Counted from the first letter of the stretch, positions 17,328 to 26,084 are shown. The stretch is 64,000 nt of DNA from Salinispora vitiensis (GCF_000378825.1 NZ_KB900388.1:3436426-3500425), one strand, 5' to 3'. The notes: generated from the letters alone by a model not told the origin. Numbers and translations are program-made.

Positions 17328-18038
17328 ATGACTGTCTACCCTGCTCGCCGAGGCGCAACCTCCGCCCAGGCGTTGCCGCCCATGGCGGTGCCACACCCCC
17401 GGGTGGATAACCCGCGGGCGCTCGCCCCACCCCGCTCCTCCCCCCTCGAGTGGGCCCGCCGTCGACGGGCCGAGCGGGGAGCACGACGGCTGGAGGCAGC
17501 CGGCGCACGGGCTCTGGGTCGACTCGACCAGCTCGGTCCGGCCTGGCACGTGATCGAATGGCCGCGTACCGACTCGCTCGATCTGCTCCGTGACGCCGCC
17601 GAGGACGAACGCGCCGGCTTCCTCGTGATCGGCCCGAGCGGGCTCTACGCGGTCACGATCGTTGATCATGGCCGAACCCGGGTGCTGGTGGCCGGCGAGG
17701 TCGTGCAGATCAACGGCAAGCGCCCGGCCTACGTGACGGAGGCCCGCAAGGATGCCAAGCGGGCGAGCAGGGCCCTCAGCAACGCGGTCGGGCTACCAAT
17801 CCCGGTGACGCCGGTGCTGACATTCGTCGGCTCCGGCGTCATCAGCGTGTACGGCCTCCCAGAGGACTGTCTGATGGCCACCCACCGGGAACTGGACCGG
17901 CTCCTCGTCGCCGCCGGGAACCGCATCAGCCCGGAAACCGCGGCCAAGCTGTCCCGGGTCGCGCAGCACCCGGGCACCTGGCGCAACGGCAGCCACCGCC
18001 CGGCGGCCGACTACCGGTGGTATGGCGACGGCAGCTGA
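17328..18038 (+). CDS. NERD-like nuclease-related protein, unknown function
   Basis: 236 residues from the ATG at 17328, which has GGAGG 8 bases upstream (preferred over the in-frame start at 17313). The centre, about 75-180, reads like a NERD domain: GPAWHVIEWP, DERAGFLVIGPSGLYAVTIVDHG, then VNGKRPAYVTEARKDAKRASR, a pattern seen in small actinobacterial proteins. NERD domains are related to PD-(D/E)XK nucleases, but the catalytic residues are not obvious here. The N-terminus is Pro-rich and basic. The 160-base gap to the divergent arcA gene should hold both promoters. Confidence 0.6.
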   Translation: MTVYPARRGATSAQALPPMAVPHPRVDNPRALAPPRSSPLEWARRRRAERGARRLEAAGARALGRLDQLGPAWHVIEWPRTDSLDLLRDAAEDERAGFLVIGPSGLYAVTIVDHGRTRVLVAGEVVQINGKRPAYVTEARKDAKRASRALSNAVGLPIPVTPVLTFVGSGVISVYGLPEDCLMATHRELDRLLVAAGNRISPETAAKLSRVAQHPGTWRNGSHRPAADYRWYGDGS

Positions 18039-18051
18039 CAAGCCGGGGCAC

Positions 18052-18065
18052 CGACGGTACCGTCG
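18052..18065. promoter_or_regulatory. perfect 14-bp palindrome CGACGGTACCGTCG
   Basis: A self-complementary 14-mer lying 13 bases after a stop codon and 115 bases before the next start. It may be part of a terminator or an operator; nothing else decides between these. Confidence 0.3.
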
Positions 18066-18179
18066 ATGGGTCACGGTCCACATCACCAACAGTGAGCTGA
18101 CGGTTGCCGGCGAGGTCAGCGAAAATGCGTTGGGTCACGCTAGCGTGGACAGACCGTCTCGGTTTACGTAGGAGGTGCG

Positions 18180-18638
18180 GTGGCCCACGTCGAACTCTCG
18201 CTCTCAGACATCCGCGTGCCGACGGTAGTGGCACCGCCAGAGCAGGAGTACGACAACGTCACCTCCTGGTCGGTAGCCGTCTCCCAGGCAGACGAGCCCT
18301 GCCTGCTCATCGCTGCCGACACTCGGGTGCTCGCCGTTTCCGCCGCCGGGTCTCACCTGCTTTTTCTCGATGACTGTCTGGACGTGATCGGGCATCCACT
18401 ACTCGACGGCAGCCTGCGGCTACTCGACTTCACCGCCAACCGGGGCGAGCTGACCGAGCCGGAACTCGACAAGATCCCACCGCTCCTCGCCATCACCTCC
18501 GGCCGTCTGACCCGCGGGCTGCTCCGGATCAAAGGGGTGTCGCCGGGCGCACCGGACGCCACCGTTGACGCCATCTCCACCCCGGTTCACCGTGCCGGTG
18601 CGGTCGTGGGCTCGCTCACATTCCTCTCCGAGGTCTAA
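18180..18638 (+). CDS. conserved hypothetical protein, PAS-like
   Basis: 152 residues from a GTG with a strong TAGGAGG 5 bases upstream. The protein looks like a single small alpha/beta domain: SWSVAVSQADEPCLLIAADTRVLAVSAAGSHLLFL in pieces, DVIGHPLLDG, and GAVVGSLTFLSEV at the end, which is reminiscent of PAS domains (a sensor fold). No DNA-binding, kinase or membrane part follows. Function unknown; it sits between a NERD-like and an ACT-domain gene, without overlap. Confidence 0.6.
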   Translation: MAHVELSLSDIRVPTVVAPPEQEYDNVTSWSVAVSQADEPCLLIAADTRVLAVSAAGSHLLFLDDCLDVIGHPLLDGSLRLLDFTANRGELTEPELDKIPPLLAITSGRLTRGLLRIKGVSPGAPDATVDAISTPVHRAGAVVGSLTFLSEV

Positions 18639-18713
18639 CCCGGAGCACTGCATGTGGCATGCGCCGCGTGCGGTGTGCTGGGTAGGAGCCGCCCGAGGCC
18701 GTATGGTGCCCTC

Positions 18714-19097
18714 ATGCTGGATATCGCTCTGCTGCCGGGTGATTACGCTGTCTGCCGTCTGGCGGCCGGCTCTGCCCTGCCGCCCGGCCTGTCGGGCGGG
18801 CTGAGCGACGATGACGTGGTCACGGTGAGCTGGACCACCGACGGCGTGTCGGTGATCTGTCCCGCAGCGCGCGCACCGGCACAGACCGAGACCACCTGGC
18901 GCTGCCTCCGCCTGGTCGGCCCCTCTGACCTCGCACTCTCCACCGGCTTGGCCGCTCTCATCGACCCGCTGGCCGAGGCCCGCGTCTCCGTGGTCGCCTT
19001 CTCCACCCACGACACCGACTACCTGCTGGTCCCGGCGGTCCGCCTCGATCAGGCCGTCACCGCGCTCGACCGAGCCGGGCACCGGGTCCGTACCTAG
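18714..19097 (+). CDS. ACT-domain protein
   Basis: 127 residues. The start at 18714 (MLDIALLPGDYAVCRL) fits the family; upstream codons from 18654 do not. Two ACT-like halves are visible, the second with VGPSDLALSTGLAALIDPLAEARVSVVAFSTHDTDYLLVP in pieces, typical of short amino-acid-sensing ACT_7-type proteins. They bind amino acids as regulators; the target is unknown. TATGGT lies 6 bases before the ATG and there is no ribosome site, so transcription may be leaderless. Confidence 0.75.
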   Translation: MLDIALLPGDYAVCRLAAGSALPPGLSGGLSDDDVVTVSWTTDGVSVICPAARAPAQTETTWRCLRLVGPSDLALSTGLAALIDPLAEARVSVVAFSTHDTDYLLVPAVRLDQAVTALDRAGHRVRT

Positions 19098-19223
19098 CCG
19101 GGGCTGTGTTGCGTTGACCCCCGTCGAGAAGAGACCCGGTTGAGGCTTCACCGGACCAGCGGACCCTCCTACGATGGGTCTCCCATCCACCTGCACTTAT
19201 TCACGTCGATTTGAGGATCGTCC

Positions 19224-19811
19224 GTGCCGTCCGGACCCCGCCCCGCTGCTTCCGCTCCGCCCACCCACCGGTCCCGGACCGGACCACCGGCCCGGCGTGG
19301 CCAGTCAAAGACCCGGGCCGCGCCCGTGGTCGGGCTGGTGGCGCTCCTGGCGGTCCTGCTCACCTCGGGCTGCGGCACCCCGCCCGAGCTGCGGGACGTC
19401 CAGCCGAGCCAGTCAGCCCGGTCCACTTCGCCCAGCCCGACCGACGCCGCGCCCACCACTGCGGCACCGGCGCCGACCGGGGCGTCCACCCCGACGGCCA
19501 GCAGCACGCCGGTCGCCGTCCGGTGCCCCGCCGGCCCGTCCAGCCAGCAGGTGGCCACCCTGGTACGCGGGCAGGACCTGCTCCCCGCCGACGCCCAGGT
19601 ACGGGTGCTGACCGGGCCGCTCTGCGCCGACGACTGGCATTACACCGTCCTCACCGTCACCGGCTACGAACCGCTCCAGGTCGTCAGCCGGGGTTCCGGC
19701 ACCGCACCACGCCTGGTCACCGCCGGCACCGATGTCTGCACAGCGGAGGTACGCGTCACCTCCCCGACCGGCATCCGGACCCTGGCCTGCGACGCCAGCT
19801 CGGGTACGTAG
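19224..19811 (+). CDS. putative lipoprotein, unknown function
   Basis: 195 residues from GTG at 19224. An N-terminal basic stretch, a hydrophobic segment (VVGLVALLAVLLTSGC) ending in a lipobox LTSGC near residue 49, a Pro/Thr/Ser linker, then a domain of about 90 residues with four cysteines. The rather long N-terminus before the signal segment means the true start may be further in. It would be anchored on the outer face of the membrane. It ends 9 bases before pheA. No further function can be read. Confidence 0.6.
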   Translation: MPSGPRPAASAPPTHRSRTGPPARRGQSKTRAAPVVGLVALLAVLLTSGCGTPPELRDVQPSQSARSTSPSPTDAAPTTAAPAPTGASTPTASSTPVAVRCPAGPSSQQVATLVRGQDLLPADAQVRVLTGPLCADDWHYTVLTVTGYEPLQVVSRGSGTAPRLVTAGTDVCTAEVRVTSPTGIRTLACDASSGT

Positions 19812-19820
19812 GCTGTCGCC

Positions 19821-20771
19821 ATGCCGGGAACACCGCCGACCCGCTTTGTCTACCTCGGGCCCGAGGGCACCTTCGCCGAGCAGGCGCTGCGGACCGTCCC
19901 CGCCGCCGAGCGGGCCAACCGTACGCCTGCCCGCAGCGTCGGCGAGGCGCTGGAGAGCGTACGTGTCGGTGCCGCGGATGCGGCGCTGGTGCCGCTGGAG
20001 AACTCCATCGGCGGCGCGGTCGGGGTGACGCTGGACGAGTTGGCCGAGGGCGAGCCGTTGGTGATCACCCGGGAGGTGATCCTGCCGGTGCAGTTCGTGC
20101 TCGCCACCCGCGCCGGCGGACACCTCGGTTCGGTGCGCAGCGTGGCCGCCCATCCCCAGGCGTCCACCCAGTGCCGGGCATGGCTGCACGCTCACCTACC
20201 CGACGCGACGGTGGTTGACGTGCTCTCCAACGGTGCAGCGGCGGTCGGGGCCGCCACTGGCGACTTCGACGCGGCGATCTGCGCTCCGATCGGCGCGGCC
20301 CGACACCGGCTCGCGGTACTGGCCGACAAGATCGCCGACCACCCGGACGCGGTGACCCGATTCGCGCTCTTCTCGCGGCCGGGGCCGCCCCCGCCGCCCA
20401 CCGGGGACGACGTGACGTCGCTGGCCGTCTACATCGCCCACGACCGGGTGGGCGCGCTGCTCTCCGTGCTGATGGAGCTGGCCGTGCGGGGAGTGAACCT
20501 GACCCGGATCGAGTCCCGGCCGACCGGCGAGGCACTCGGCCGGTACGTGTTCTTCCTGGACTGCACCGGTCATCTGGCCGATGCCCGGCTCGGCGAAGCA
20601 CTACAGGGACTACGTCGGGTCTGCGCCCGGGTGCGCTTCCTCGGGTCGTACCCTCGGCACCGCTGGACCGGCGGCGGAGGTGAACGGCCCGCCCCGGCGG
20701 GGCCCGTTGACGCCGACTATGTCGACGCCGCCGCCTGGCTGGCCCGGCTGCGTAGCGGGGATCTCAGCTGA
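19821..20771 (+). CDS. pheA: prephenate dehydratase
   Basis: 316 residues. Converts prephenate to phenylpyruvate in phenylalanine synthesis. The catalytic domain (about 5-190) shows YLGPEGTFAEQALR, PLENSIGGAV and TRFALFSRPG (the TRF motif); the C-terminal ACT domain (about 200-280) shows GALLSVLMELAVRGVNLTRIESRP, including the ESRP motif that binds phenylalanine for feedback control. No chorismate mutase domain is fused. TAGGCT sits 6 bases before the ATG without a ribosome site, again suggesting leaderless transcription. Confidence 0.95.
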   Translation: MPGTPPTRFVYLGPEGTFAEQALRTVPAAERANRTPARSVGEALESVRVGAADAALVPLENSIGGAVGVTLDELAEGEPLVITREVILPVQFVLATRAGGHLGSVRSVAAHPQASTQCRAWLHAHLPDATVVDVLSNGAAAVGAATGDFDAAICAPIGAARHRLAVLADKIADHPDAVTRFALFSRPGPPPPPTGDDVTSLAVYIAHDRVGALLSVLMELAVRGVNLTRIESRPTGEALGRYVFFLDCTGHLADARLGEALQGLRRVCARVRFLGSYPRHRWTGGGGERPAPAGPVDADYVDAAAWLARLRSGDLS

Positions 20772-20847
20772 GACCGGTCGCACGATTTCCTGGCCGCCCC
20801 GTCCGGTGCCGGGCCGTGACCGACCCTCTTCCTAGCGTCCCGACGGC

Positions 20848-21192
20848 TCAACCCCAGCCCAACTCGTGCAGGCGCTCGTCGTCGATGCCGAAGTGGTGGG
20901 CGATCTCGTGCACGACCGTGACCGCCACCTCCTCCACCACGTCCTCCTCGGTGTCGCAGATGCGCAGAATCGGGTTGCGGTAGATCAGGATGCGGTCGGG
21001 CAGCACGCCCGAGTAGTCCCAGCCGCGGTCGGTCAGGGCGTGCCCCTCGTACAGGCCGAGTAGCTCCTCGCCGGGGGGTGGGGTGTCCTCGACCAGGATG
21101 ACCACGTTGCTCATCAGACTGAGCAACTCCTCGGGCACCTCGTCGAGCGCGTCGCCGACCAACTCCTCGAACCGCTCCCGGTTCATCTCCAT
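20848..21192 (-). CDS. minimal zincin metallopeptidase family protein
   Basis: 114 residues from ATG 21192 (an in-frame ATG at 21186 is also possible). The C-terminal part has VTVVHEIAHHFGIDDERL, the HExxHxxG/D zinc site of small gluzincin-like proteins that are common in actinobacteria. Before it, DRILIYRNPILRICDTEEDVVEEV is typical of this family. Predicted cytosolic, substrate unknown. It is convergent with pheA and divergent from the membrane protein at 21394. Confidence 0.85.
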   Translation of the reverse strand: MEMNRERFEELVGDALDEVPEELLSLMSNVVILVEDTPPPGEELLGLYEGHALTDRGWDYSGVLPDRILIYRNPILRICDTEEDVVEEVAVTVVHEIAHHFGIDDERLHELGWG

Positions 21193-21259
21193 GGCCACCG
21201 CCCCATTCTGCCGGTACCCGCGGTTCTGCCGGGAGGCCCCGCCCTGGCGGGGGGAGGCG

Positions 21260-21313
21260 GACAGCGCGGCGGAGAAGGCGGACAGCCGGCGGAGAAGGCG
21301 GACAGCCGGCGGG
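21260..21313. repeat. about 20-bp direct repeats in intergenic DNA
   Basis: GACAGCCGGCGGAGAAGGCG at 21281-21300 is preceded by a near copy (21260-21280) and followed by a partial copy (21301-21313), in the divergent gap between the metallopeptidase and the membrane protein genes. Confidence 0.75.
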
Positions 21314-21393
21314 GGAGAGGCGATTCGGTCCGGCCCGCCGCTGGCTGGTTGTGCCATGCTGCGGATCAATCTCATCGATAGGAAAGGCCTCCG

Positions 21394-22152
21394 ATGGATC
21401 CGAAGCAGCCCATCCCCCGGCAGGAAGACCGCTCCGACGGCATCGTCGGCGGGCAGTGGGGCGGGGACGCTCCTCGACCATCGGGCCGCCGGCGCTCCGG
21501 CACCCAGCTCCTGCGTAACCGACGCCTGCCACTCGTTCTCGCCGGGCTCGGGGCCGTCGCCGGGCTGGCCTCGTTGACGCAGACGTGGTTGGTGCGGCAC
21601 CTGCCCCCTCTCAATCCTGACGGTGGCGCGTTCCAGATCCGGGAGACGGTTGACCGGACGGGTGGTCTCGGCCTCGTCTACCTGGTCGGCATCCTGGGTC
21701 TGGCGGTGGCGGTCGCCCTCGCCCTGTACGGCACCGGAGCCGGCCGGTCAAACGCCCGCATCGCCGGTCTGGCCCTGGCGGCTGCTCTGCTCGCGGTGCT
21801 GGTCGCCGGGATGACCACGATCGACAACCAGGACGGAAGCGCCGACTACTTCCCCGGCCAGGCGGCTTCCATCGAATACGGGCGGGGGATGGTCGCCGCC
21901 CTACTGACCTGCGCACTGCTCGGGGCTGCCGTGCTGCTCGCCCCGGCCGCCGGCAGGCCCGAGCCGGGGCCCGGTGCGGCAACACCGGAGGACGGTGCGG
22001 CAGCGCTGGAGGACGGTGCGGCAGCGCTGGAGGACGGTGCGGCAGCGTCGGCCCGACGACCGCGTGCTCCCCGCCGCACCGCAGCGGACGACCTGCCGCC
22101 CCCCGCCGACCTCACCGTCCGCCCGACGGCCCCGTTCGTCCGCCCGGATTGA
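21394..22152 (+). CDS. membrane protein, four predicted helices, unknown function
   Basis: 252 residues. A cytoplasmic N-terminus of about 45 residues, then hydrophobic segments at about 47-63, 94-112, 121-140 and 166-188, and a low-complexity tail with three Glu-Asp-Gly-Ala-Ala-Ala-Leu repeats. Before the ATG lies AAAGG. It resembles generic actinobacterial membrane proteins; I cannot assign a function. The tail repeats are coded by 21-base units. Confidence 0.65.
   Translation: MDPKQPIPRQEDRSDGIVGGQWGGDAPRPSGRRRSGTQLLRNRRLPLVLAGLGAVAGLASLTQTWLVRHLPPLNPDGGAFQIRETVDRTGGLGLVYLVGILGLAVAVALALYGTGAGRSNARIAGLALAAALLAVLVAGMTTIDNQDGSADYFPGQAASIEYGRGMVAALLTCALLGAAVLLAPAAGRPEPGPGAATPEDGAAALEDGAAALEDGAAASARRPRAPRRTAADDLPPPADLTVRPTAPFVRPD
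21987..22047 (+). repeat. 21-bp in-frame tandem repeat (EDGAAAL)
   Basis: Two perfect 21-base units at 21987 and 22008 and a third partial unit to 22047, all in the reading frame of the membrane protein, encoding its acidic/alanine tail. Confidence 0.85.
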
Positions 22153-22365
22153 TCGAGCTGCGCCACCGGGTACCACCAGCGCCACGGGCCTACCCGACCG
22201 CTGGTCCCGGCCCTGCCGGCCTGCCGCCCCGCCACCCATTGGCACCGGATTCGCCGGTTGGCCATGGTTGGGGCCGCCTCCGCGAGGTACGGTTGCTGCC
22301 CGCCGTAACGCCGGGTCACACAACTGTGACGACTGGCCGCGACGGCGGCGGGCGAAGGAGGAGCC

Positions 22366-23187
22366 ATGGTCCGCCCGGGATTACCGAAGTTGATCGCCAC
22401 CGATCTGGACGGGACGCTCGTCCGCAGCGACAACACCGTCTCCGCGTACACGCACGGGGTGCTCGACCGGATGCGCGCCGCCGGCATTCCGATGGTCGGC
22501 GCGACCGGTCGCGGACCGCGGCTGACCGAGCTGACCCGCAACGACATCCGCGCCGCCGACTTCCTGGTGATGGCCAACGGCGGCCGGGTGGTGGACCAGA
22601 GCGACCCGGACGGGCCGTTGGTGCTCCGCGACGAGTGGCTCTCCGGTGCGGTGCTGGCGGAGTTGCTGACCGAGCTGGAGACAGCGGTCGGCCCACTGAC
22701 CGTCATGGTGGAGTCGTCCGACGAACCCAACGCACCGCTTTGGGGGGACTACCACGCGAGTTGGCCCTACCCGGAGCTGTTCGAGGCGCGCAGCCGCGCC
22801 GAGTGCCTCGCCGGAAACGTGATCAAGGCTTTCGCCCGGACCGCCGACCACCACACTGACGAGCTGTTGACGGCGGCCCAGCGGATCATCCCACCGCACG
22901 CCGCCGCGCTCACCCAGGCTGGCCTGGGCTTCATCGAGATCTGCCCGCCCGGTGTGGACAAGGCGACCGGGCTCCAGGTGGTCGCCGAACGGCTCGGCGT
23001 GGACCCGGCGGAGGTGCTGGTCTTCGGCGACCAGCCGAACGACCTGCCGATGTTCTCCTGGGCGGGGTGGGCCCGGGTGGCGGTGGCGAACGCGCACCCG
23101 GCGGTACACGCCGCCGCCGACGAAGCCACCCTCCGAAACGACGACGACGGAGTCGCCGTCTACCTTGACCGGCTACTGACCCGCTGA
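22366..23187 (+). CDS. HAD-superfamily hydrolase, Cof type
   Basis: 273 residues. The HAD motifs are in place: I, LIATDLDGTLVRSD near residue 9 with the nucleophile Asp; II, GATGR near 45; III, the Lys in PPGVDKATGLQ near 205; IV, VLVFGDQPNDLPMF near 222 (GDxxND). The long cap between motifs II and III places it in the Cof/subclass IIB group that dephosphorylates sugar phosphates or other small phosphates. The GTG-GAGCC context has AGGAGG about 8 bases before the ATG, a good ribosome site. Substrate unknown. Confidence 0.9.
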   Translation: MVRPGLPKLIATDLDGTLVRSDNTVSAYTHGVLDRMRAAGIPMVGATGRGPRLTELTRNDIRAADFLVMANGGRVVDQSDPDGPLVLRDEWLSGAVLAELLTELETAVGPLTVMVESSDEPNAPLWGDYHASWPYPELFEARSRAECLAGNVIKAFARTADHHTDELLTAAQRIIPPHAAALTQAGLGFIEICPPGVDKATGLQVVAERLGVDPAEVLVFGDQPNDLPMFSWAGWARVAVANAHPAVHAAADEATLRNDDDGVAVYLDRLLTR

Positions 23188-23208
23188 CAGCGGCCCGGGC
23201 CGCACCGA

Positions 23209-23817
23209 TCAGAGGTACTGACCGGTGCTGTGCCCCTCACCGCCCGCCGGCTGCCCCATCCCGGGCATGCCGGGCGCGATTCCACCCGGCCCGCTGGGGA
23301 GGGCCTGCCGGCCGGAGCGCATCTGCTCCAGCTGCACCCGGGCCGCCATCTGTTGGGCGACCAAGGCGGCCTGGATGCCGTGGAAGAGCCCTTCCAGCCA
23401 GCCAACGAGCTGCGCGTGGGCGATCCGCAACTCGCTCTCGCTGGGCGCCTTCTCCTCGGTGAAGGGCAGGGCGAGACGCTCCAGTTCCTCCCGCAGCTCA
23501 GGGGCGAGCCCCTCCTTGAGCTCGACGATGGACCGCTCGTGGATCTCCCGCATCCGGTGCCGGCTGGCGTCGTCGAGCGGAGCAGCCTTGACCTCCTCCA
23601 ACAGCTGCTTGATCATGCTGCCAATCCGCATCACCTTGGCCGGCTGCTCGACCAGTCGGGCCGGATCCTCCTGGCTGTCGTCGGTCTGCACCGTGCCCAC
23701 CGGACGGCCGTCCGGTCCCACCACCACCACGGTGCCGGACCGGGCAGCATCGTCCTGGCCCTGCTCGTCAACCTGGTCCTGCACGTCGTTCTGTCCCGCG
23801 GACTGCGCTTCGGTCAT
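23209..23817 (-). CDS. bpa: bacterial proteasome activator Bpa
   Basis: 202 residues. It matches the Bpa family of actinobacteria: an acidic disordered N-terminus, VVVVGPDGRPVG, and a helical core (RIGSMIKQLLEEVKAAPLDD, ELRIAHAQLVGWLEGLFHGIQ, ALVAQQMAARVQLEQMR). It ends in Gly-Gln-Tyr-Leu, the C-terminal motif that docks into the 20S proteasome and opens its gate. Bpa forms a ring and feeds unfolded proteins to the proteasome without ATP. The start at 23817 is chosen on family likeness; an ATG 9 bases upstream is possible. The proteasome genes are outside the window. Confidence 0.92.
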   Translation of the reverse strand: MTEAQSAGQNDVQDQVDEQGQDDAARSGTVVVVGPDGRPVGTVQTDDSQEDPARLVEQPAKVMRIGSMIKQLLEEVKAAPLDDASRHRMREIHERSIVELKEGLAPELREELERLALPFTEEKAPSESELRIAHAQLVGWLEGLFHGIQAALVAQQMAARVQLEQMRSGRQALPSGPGGIAPGMPGMGQPAGGEGHSTGQYL

Positions 23818-23905
23818 GGCACCCATCTTTCCCCAGCCGCCGCCGGCGGCGCCCTCCGGGAGCAACGATCAGCGCCGATCGGGACAACCCGCTACCGTCA
23901 CCGGC

Positions 23906-24706
23906 ATGTCCAGCGACCCGCGTGCCGTGCTCACCCGTCCCGCGCCAGCCCCGGACGCCACCGTCGCCTACGGCCCCCATCCGGATCAGATCGCGGATCT
24001 GCGCCGGCCAACCGGTGCCGGGCCGCCCGAGCGGCTGGTGATCGTCGTGCACGGCGGCTTCTGGCGAGCTGAGTACGACCGCCGGCACACCGCGCCGCTG
24101 GCGACCGCGCTGGCCCGGCTCGGCTACCCGGTGGCGCAGGTCGAGTACCGCCGGACCGGGCAGCCCGGCGGTGGCTGGCCGACAACCATGACCGACGTCC
24201 TGGCCGGGGTGTCCAAGCTGCCCCGGCTGACGGCCGAGGCGTTCCCCGGTGCGGTGGCGGCCGACCCGCCGATCCTCATCGGTCACTCGGCCGGTGGACA
24301 GCTGGCGCTCTACGCCGCCGCCACCCGGCCCGCCCTGGTCGGCGGAATCCTCGCCCTGGCCCCGGTGGCGAACCTGGCCGAGGCCTACCGGCTGGACCTG
24401 GACAAGGGTGCGGTGGCCGCACTGCTCGGCGGCGGCCCGGCCGAGGTACCGGACCGCTACGCGGCCTGTGATCCGGGTTCACTGCCACCAACTAGTTCAC
24501 GGACAGTAGTTGTGCATGGCACCCTCGACGAACAGGTGCCGGTAACGATGAGCCGAGAATTCGTTACCGCCGGGCACGCCGCTGGCGGCAACGTTCAGCT
24601 GCTGGAGCTGCCCGAGTGCGAACATTTCGGCCTAATCGACCCAGAATCAGTGGCTTGGCCCCAAGTCGTCCTCGCATTACGTTCCCTCACCAAATCTAGT
24701 AGCTAG
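23906..24706 (+). CDS. alpha/beta hydrolase, kynurenine-formamidase-like
   Basis: 266 residues. Alpha/beta fold with VIVVHGGFWRAEYDR (oxyanion HGGFW) near residue 54, nucleophile elbow GHSAGGQLALY near 131, the acid in HGTLDEQVPV near 210 and the His in CEHFGLID near 240. The HGGFW form and spacing resemble arylformamidases and related carboxylesterases, but the substrate is open. TACCGT lies 7 bases before the ATG and there is no ribosome site. The last 200 bases are noticeably less GC-rich than the rest. Confidence 0.85.
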   Translation: MSSDPRAVLTRPAPAPDATVAYGPHPDQIADLRRPTGAGPPERLVIVVHGGFWRAEYDRRHTAPLATALARLGYPVAQVEYRRTGQPGGGWPTTMTDVLAGVSKLPRLTAEAFPGAVAADPPILIGHSAGGQLALYAAATRPALVGGILALAPVANLAEAYRLDLDKGAVAALLGGGPAEVPDRYAACDPGSLPPTSSRTVVVHGTLDEQVPVTMSREFVTAGHAAGGNVQLLELPECEHFGLIDPESVAWPQVVLALRSLTKSSS

Positions 24707-24782
24707 TTGACGCAGCGTGGCCGAGCGGGGTAAAACGCCGGATGGGCCGGATACGCCCGGCCAAGATTCTGGAGAGGGACCG

Positions 24783-25976
24783 GTGACACAGGTGAACCGC
24801 AGGCGCGCCCTACAGCTGTTGGCAGCGCTGGGCACGGCCGGACTCGGGGCAGGATGCGCCGGCCGCAGTGCGTCCGACGCTCCGCTGAGCCCCATCAAGA
24901 TCGGCATGCTCATTCCGCAGAACGGTGACCTCACCGATATCGGAGTCGAAGTGGCCAACGGCTTCCAACTCTTCCTGGATCTCAACGAGGAGCAGCTCGG
25001 CGGGCACCCGACCGAGCTGGTCGCCGTCGATGAGGGCAGCGACGCGAAGTCCGGCCAGGCCGCGGTGGAGAAGTTGCTCAACCAGGGAGTGCTGGCCCTC
25101 ACCGGGGTGGTCAGCCCGACCGTCATGCTCGGCATCCGGGACACCGTGGAGCAGGCCCAGGTGCCGCTGGTCGGTTCCAACGCCTCCCCCAGCAGTCTGC
25201 AGAGCGTCGTCTACATCTGGCGCACGTCGTACGTGCTGGACGAGGCCGGTCGGGCCCTCGGCCGCTACCTGAAGGAGGCGCTCGACTCATCGGCACGGCT
25301 GGCGATCATCATGCCGGAGTCCCCAGCCAGCAAGGACGTACTCCAGGGCTTCCAGGAGGAATTCGGGCAGTCCGACCCCCGGATCGCAGCTCCCGTTACC
25401 TGGACGGAGGACATCTCCGGCGTCCCGGGCAAGAACGCCTACCAGCGGGATATCGCCACGGCGCTCGCGCGCGATCCGGACGGCGTCTTCTGCTTCTTCG
25501 CCGGCGCCGCTGCCGTGGAGTTCATCAAACAGCTCCGCGCGGAGGATTACACCGGCCCGATCTACGCCCCGGGCTTCCTGACCGAGGGCAACGTCCTAAC
25601 GAGCTTCAAGAACGAGACGGATATTCTCGGCATCCAGACCACCCTGAACTACTCGCCCGACATCAACAACGCGGCCAACCGGCTCTTCGCCTCCGCGTAC
25701 CGCAAGAAGCACGGCACCTCCCCGACGGCGTACGCGACGGCGTCCTACGATGCGGCGCACGTCCTCAACCAGGCGATCCGGCGTGCTGGCGAGTCACCCA
25801 CCCCGTCGGAGGTGAACCTCGCGCTCGGCAGGATCGGCCGAATTGACAGCCCCCGCGGCGTGTGGCAGTTCAACCAGTCGCGTACCCCGCAGCAGCGGTG
25901 GTACCTCCGGGAGGTCCAGTTCGACGGCCCGCTCCTCTCCAACGTGCTCTTGACCGAGCTGGCCACGCTCGGCTGA
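24783..25976 (+). CDS. ABC-type amino-acid-like substrate-binding lipoprotein (LivJ family), orphan
   Basis: 397 residues from GTG 24783 (GAGAGGG just upstream; the frame is open to 24717). Signal peptide VNRRRALQLLAALGTAGLGAGC carries twin arginines and a lipobox LGAGC, so export may be by Tat. The mature part is a type I periplasmic-binding protein: PIKIGMLIPQNGDLTDIG, then GVEVANGFQLFLDLNEE, ALTGVVSPTVMLGIRDTVE and SYDAAHVLNQAI near the end, as in branched-chain amino acid or urea receptors. No permease or ATPase genes are nearby, so its transporter, if any, is elsewhere. Confidence 0.88.
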   Translation: MTQVNRRRALQLLAALGTAGLGAGCAGRSASDAPLSPIKIGMLIPQNGDLTDIGVEVANGFQLFLDLNEEQLGGHPTELVAVDEGSDAKSGQAAVEKLLNQGVLALTGVVSPTVMLGIRDTVEQAQVPLVGSNASPSSLQSVVYIWRTSYVLDEAGRALGRYLKEALDSSARLAIIMPESPASKDVLQGFQEEFGQSDPRIAAPVTWTEDISGVPGKNAYQRDIATALARDPDGVFCFFAGAAAVEFIKQLRAEDYTGPIYAPGFLTEGNVLTSFKNETDILGIQTTLNYSPDINNAANRLFASAYRKKHGTSPTAYATASYDAAHVLNQAIRRAGESPTPSEVNLALGRIGRIDSPRGVWQFNQSRTPQQRWYLREVQFDGPLLSNVLLTELATLG

Positions 25977-26047
25977 CCGGGGGCGGCGCGAATCGCCCCC
26001 CGGGCCACGCTCGGCCGACCGGGGGGCGGCGCGGACCCGCCCCCCGG
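25977..26047. terminator. two tandem GC-rich hairpins between convergent genes
   Basis: The stronger hairpin pairs 26019-26029 with 26037-26047 (11 bp perfect, 7-base loop). Just before it, 25977-25985 and 25994-26003 form a similar imperfect hairpin. They separate the binding-protein gene from the convergent hydrolase gene and look like a duplicated bidirectional terminator. Confidence 0.7.
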
Positions 26048-26084
26048 CGCCACCTGCCGGCGCTGCGCCGCTCGGCACCGAGCG

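Noticed and set aside
24710..24800. tRNA-like D-arm (GTGGCCGAGCGGGGT) between two genes
   Set aside because: No matching T-loop (TTCGA type), anticodon arm or acceptor stem follows within tRNA length.
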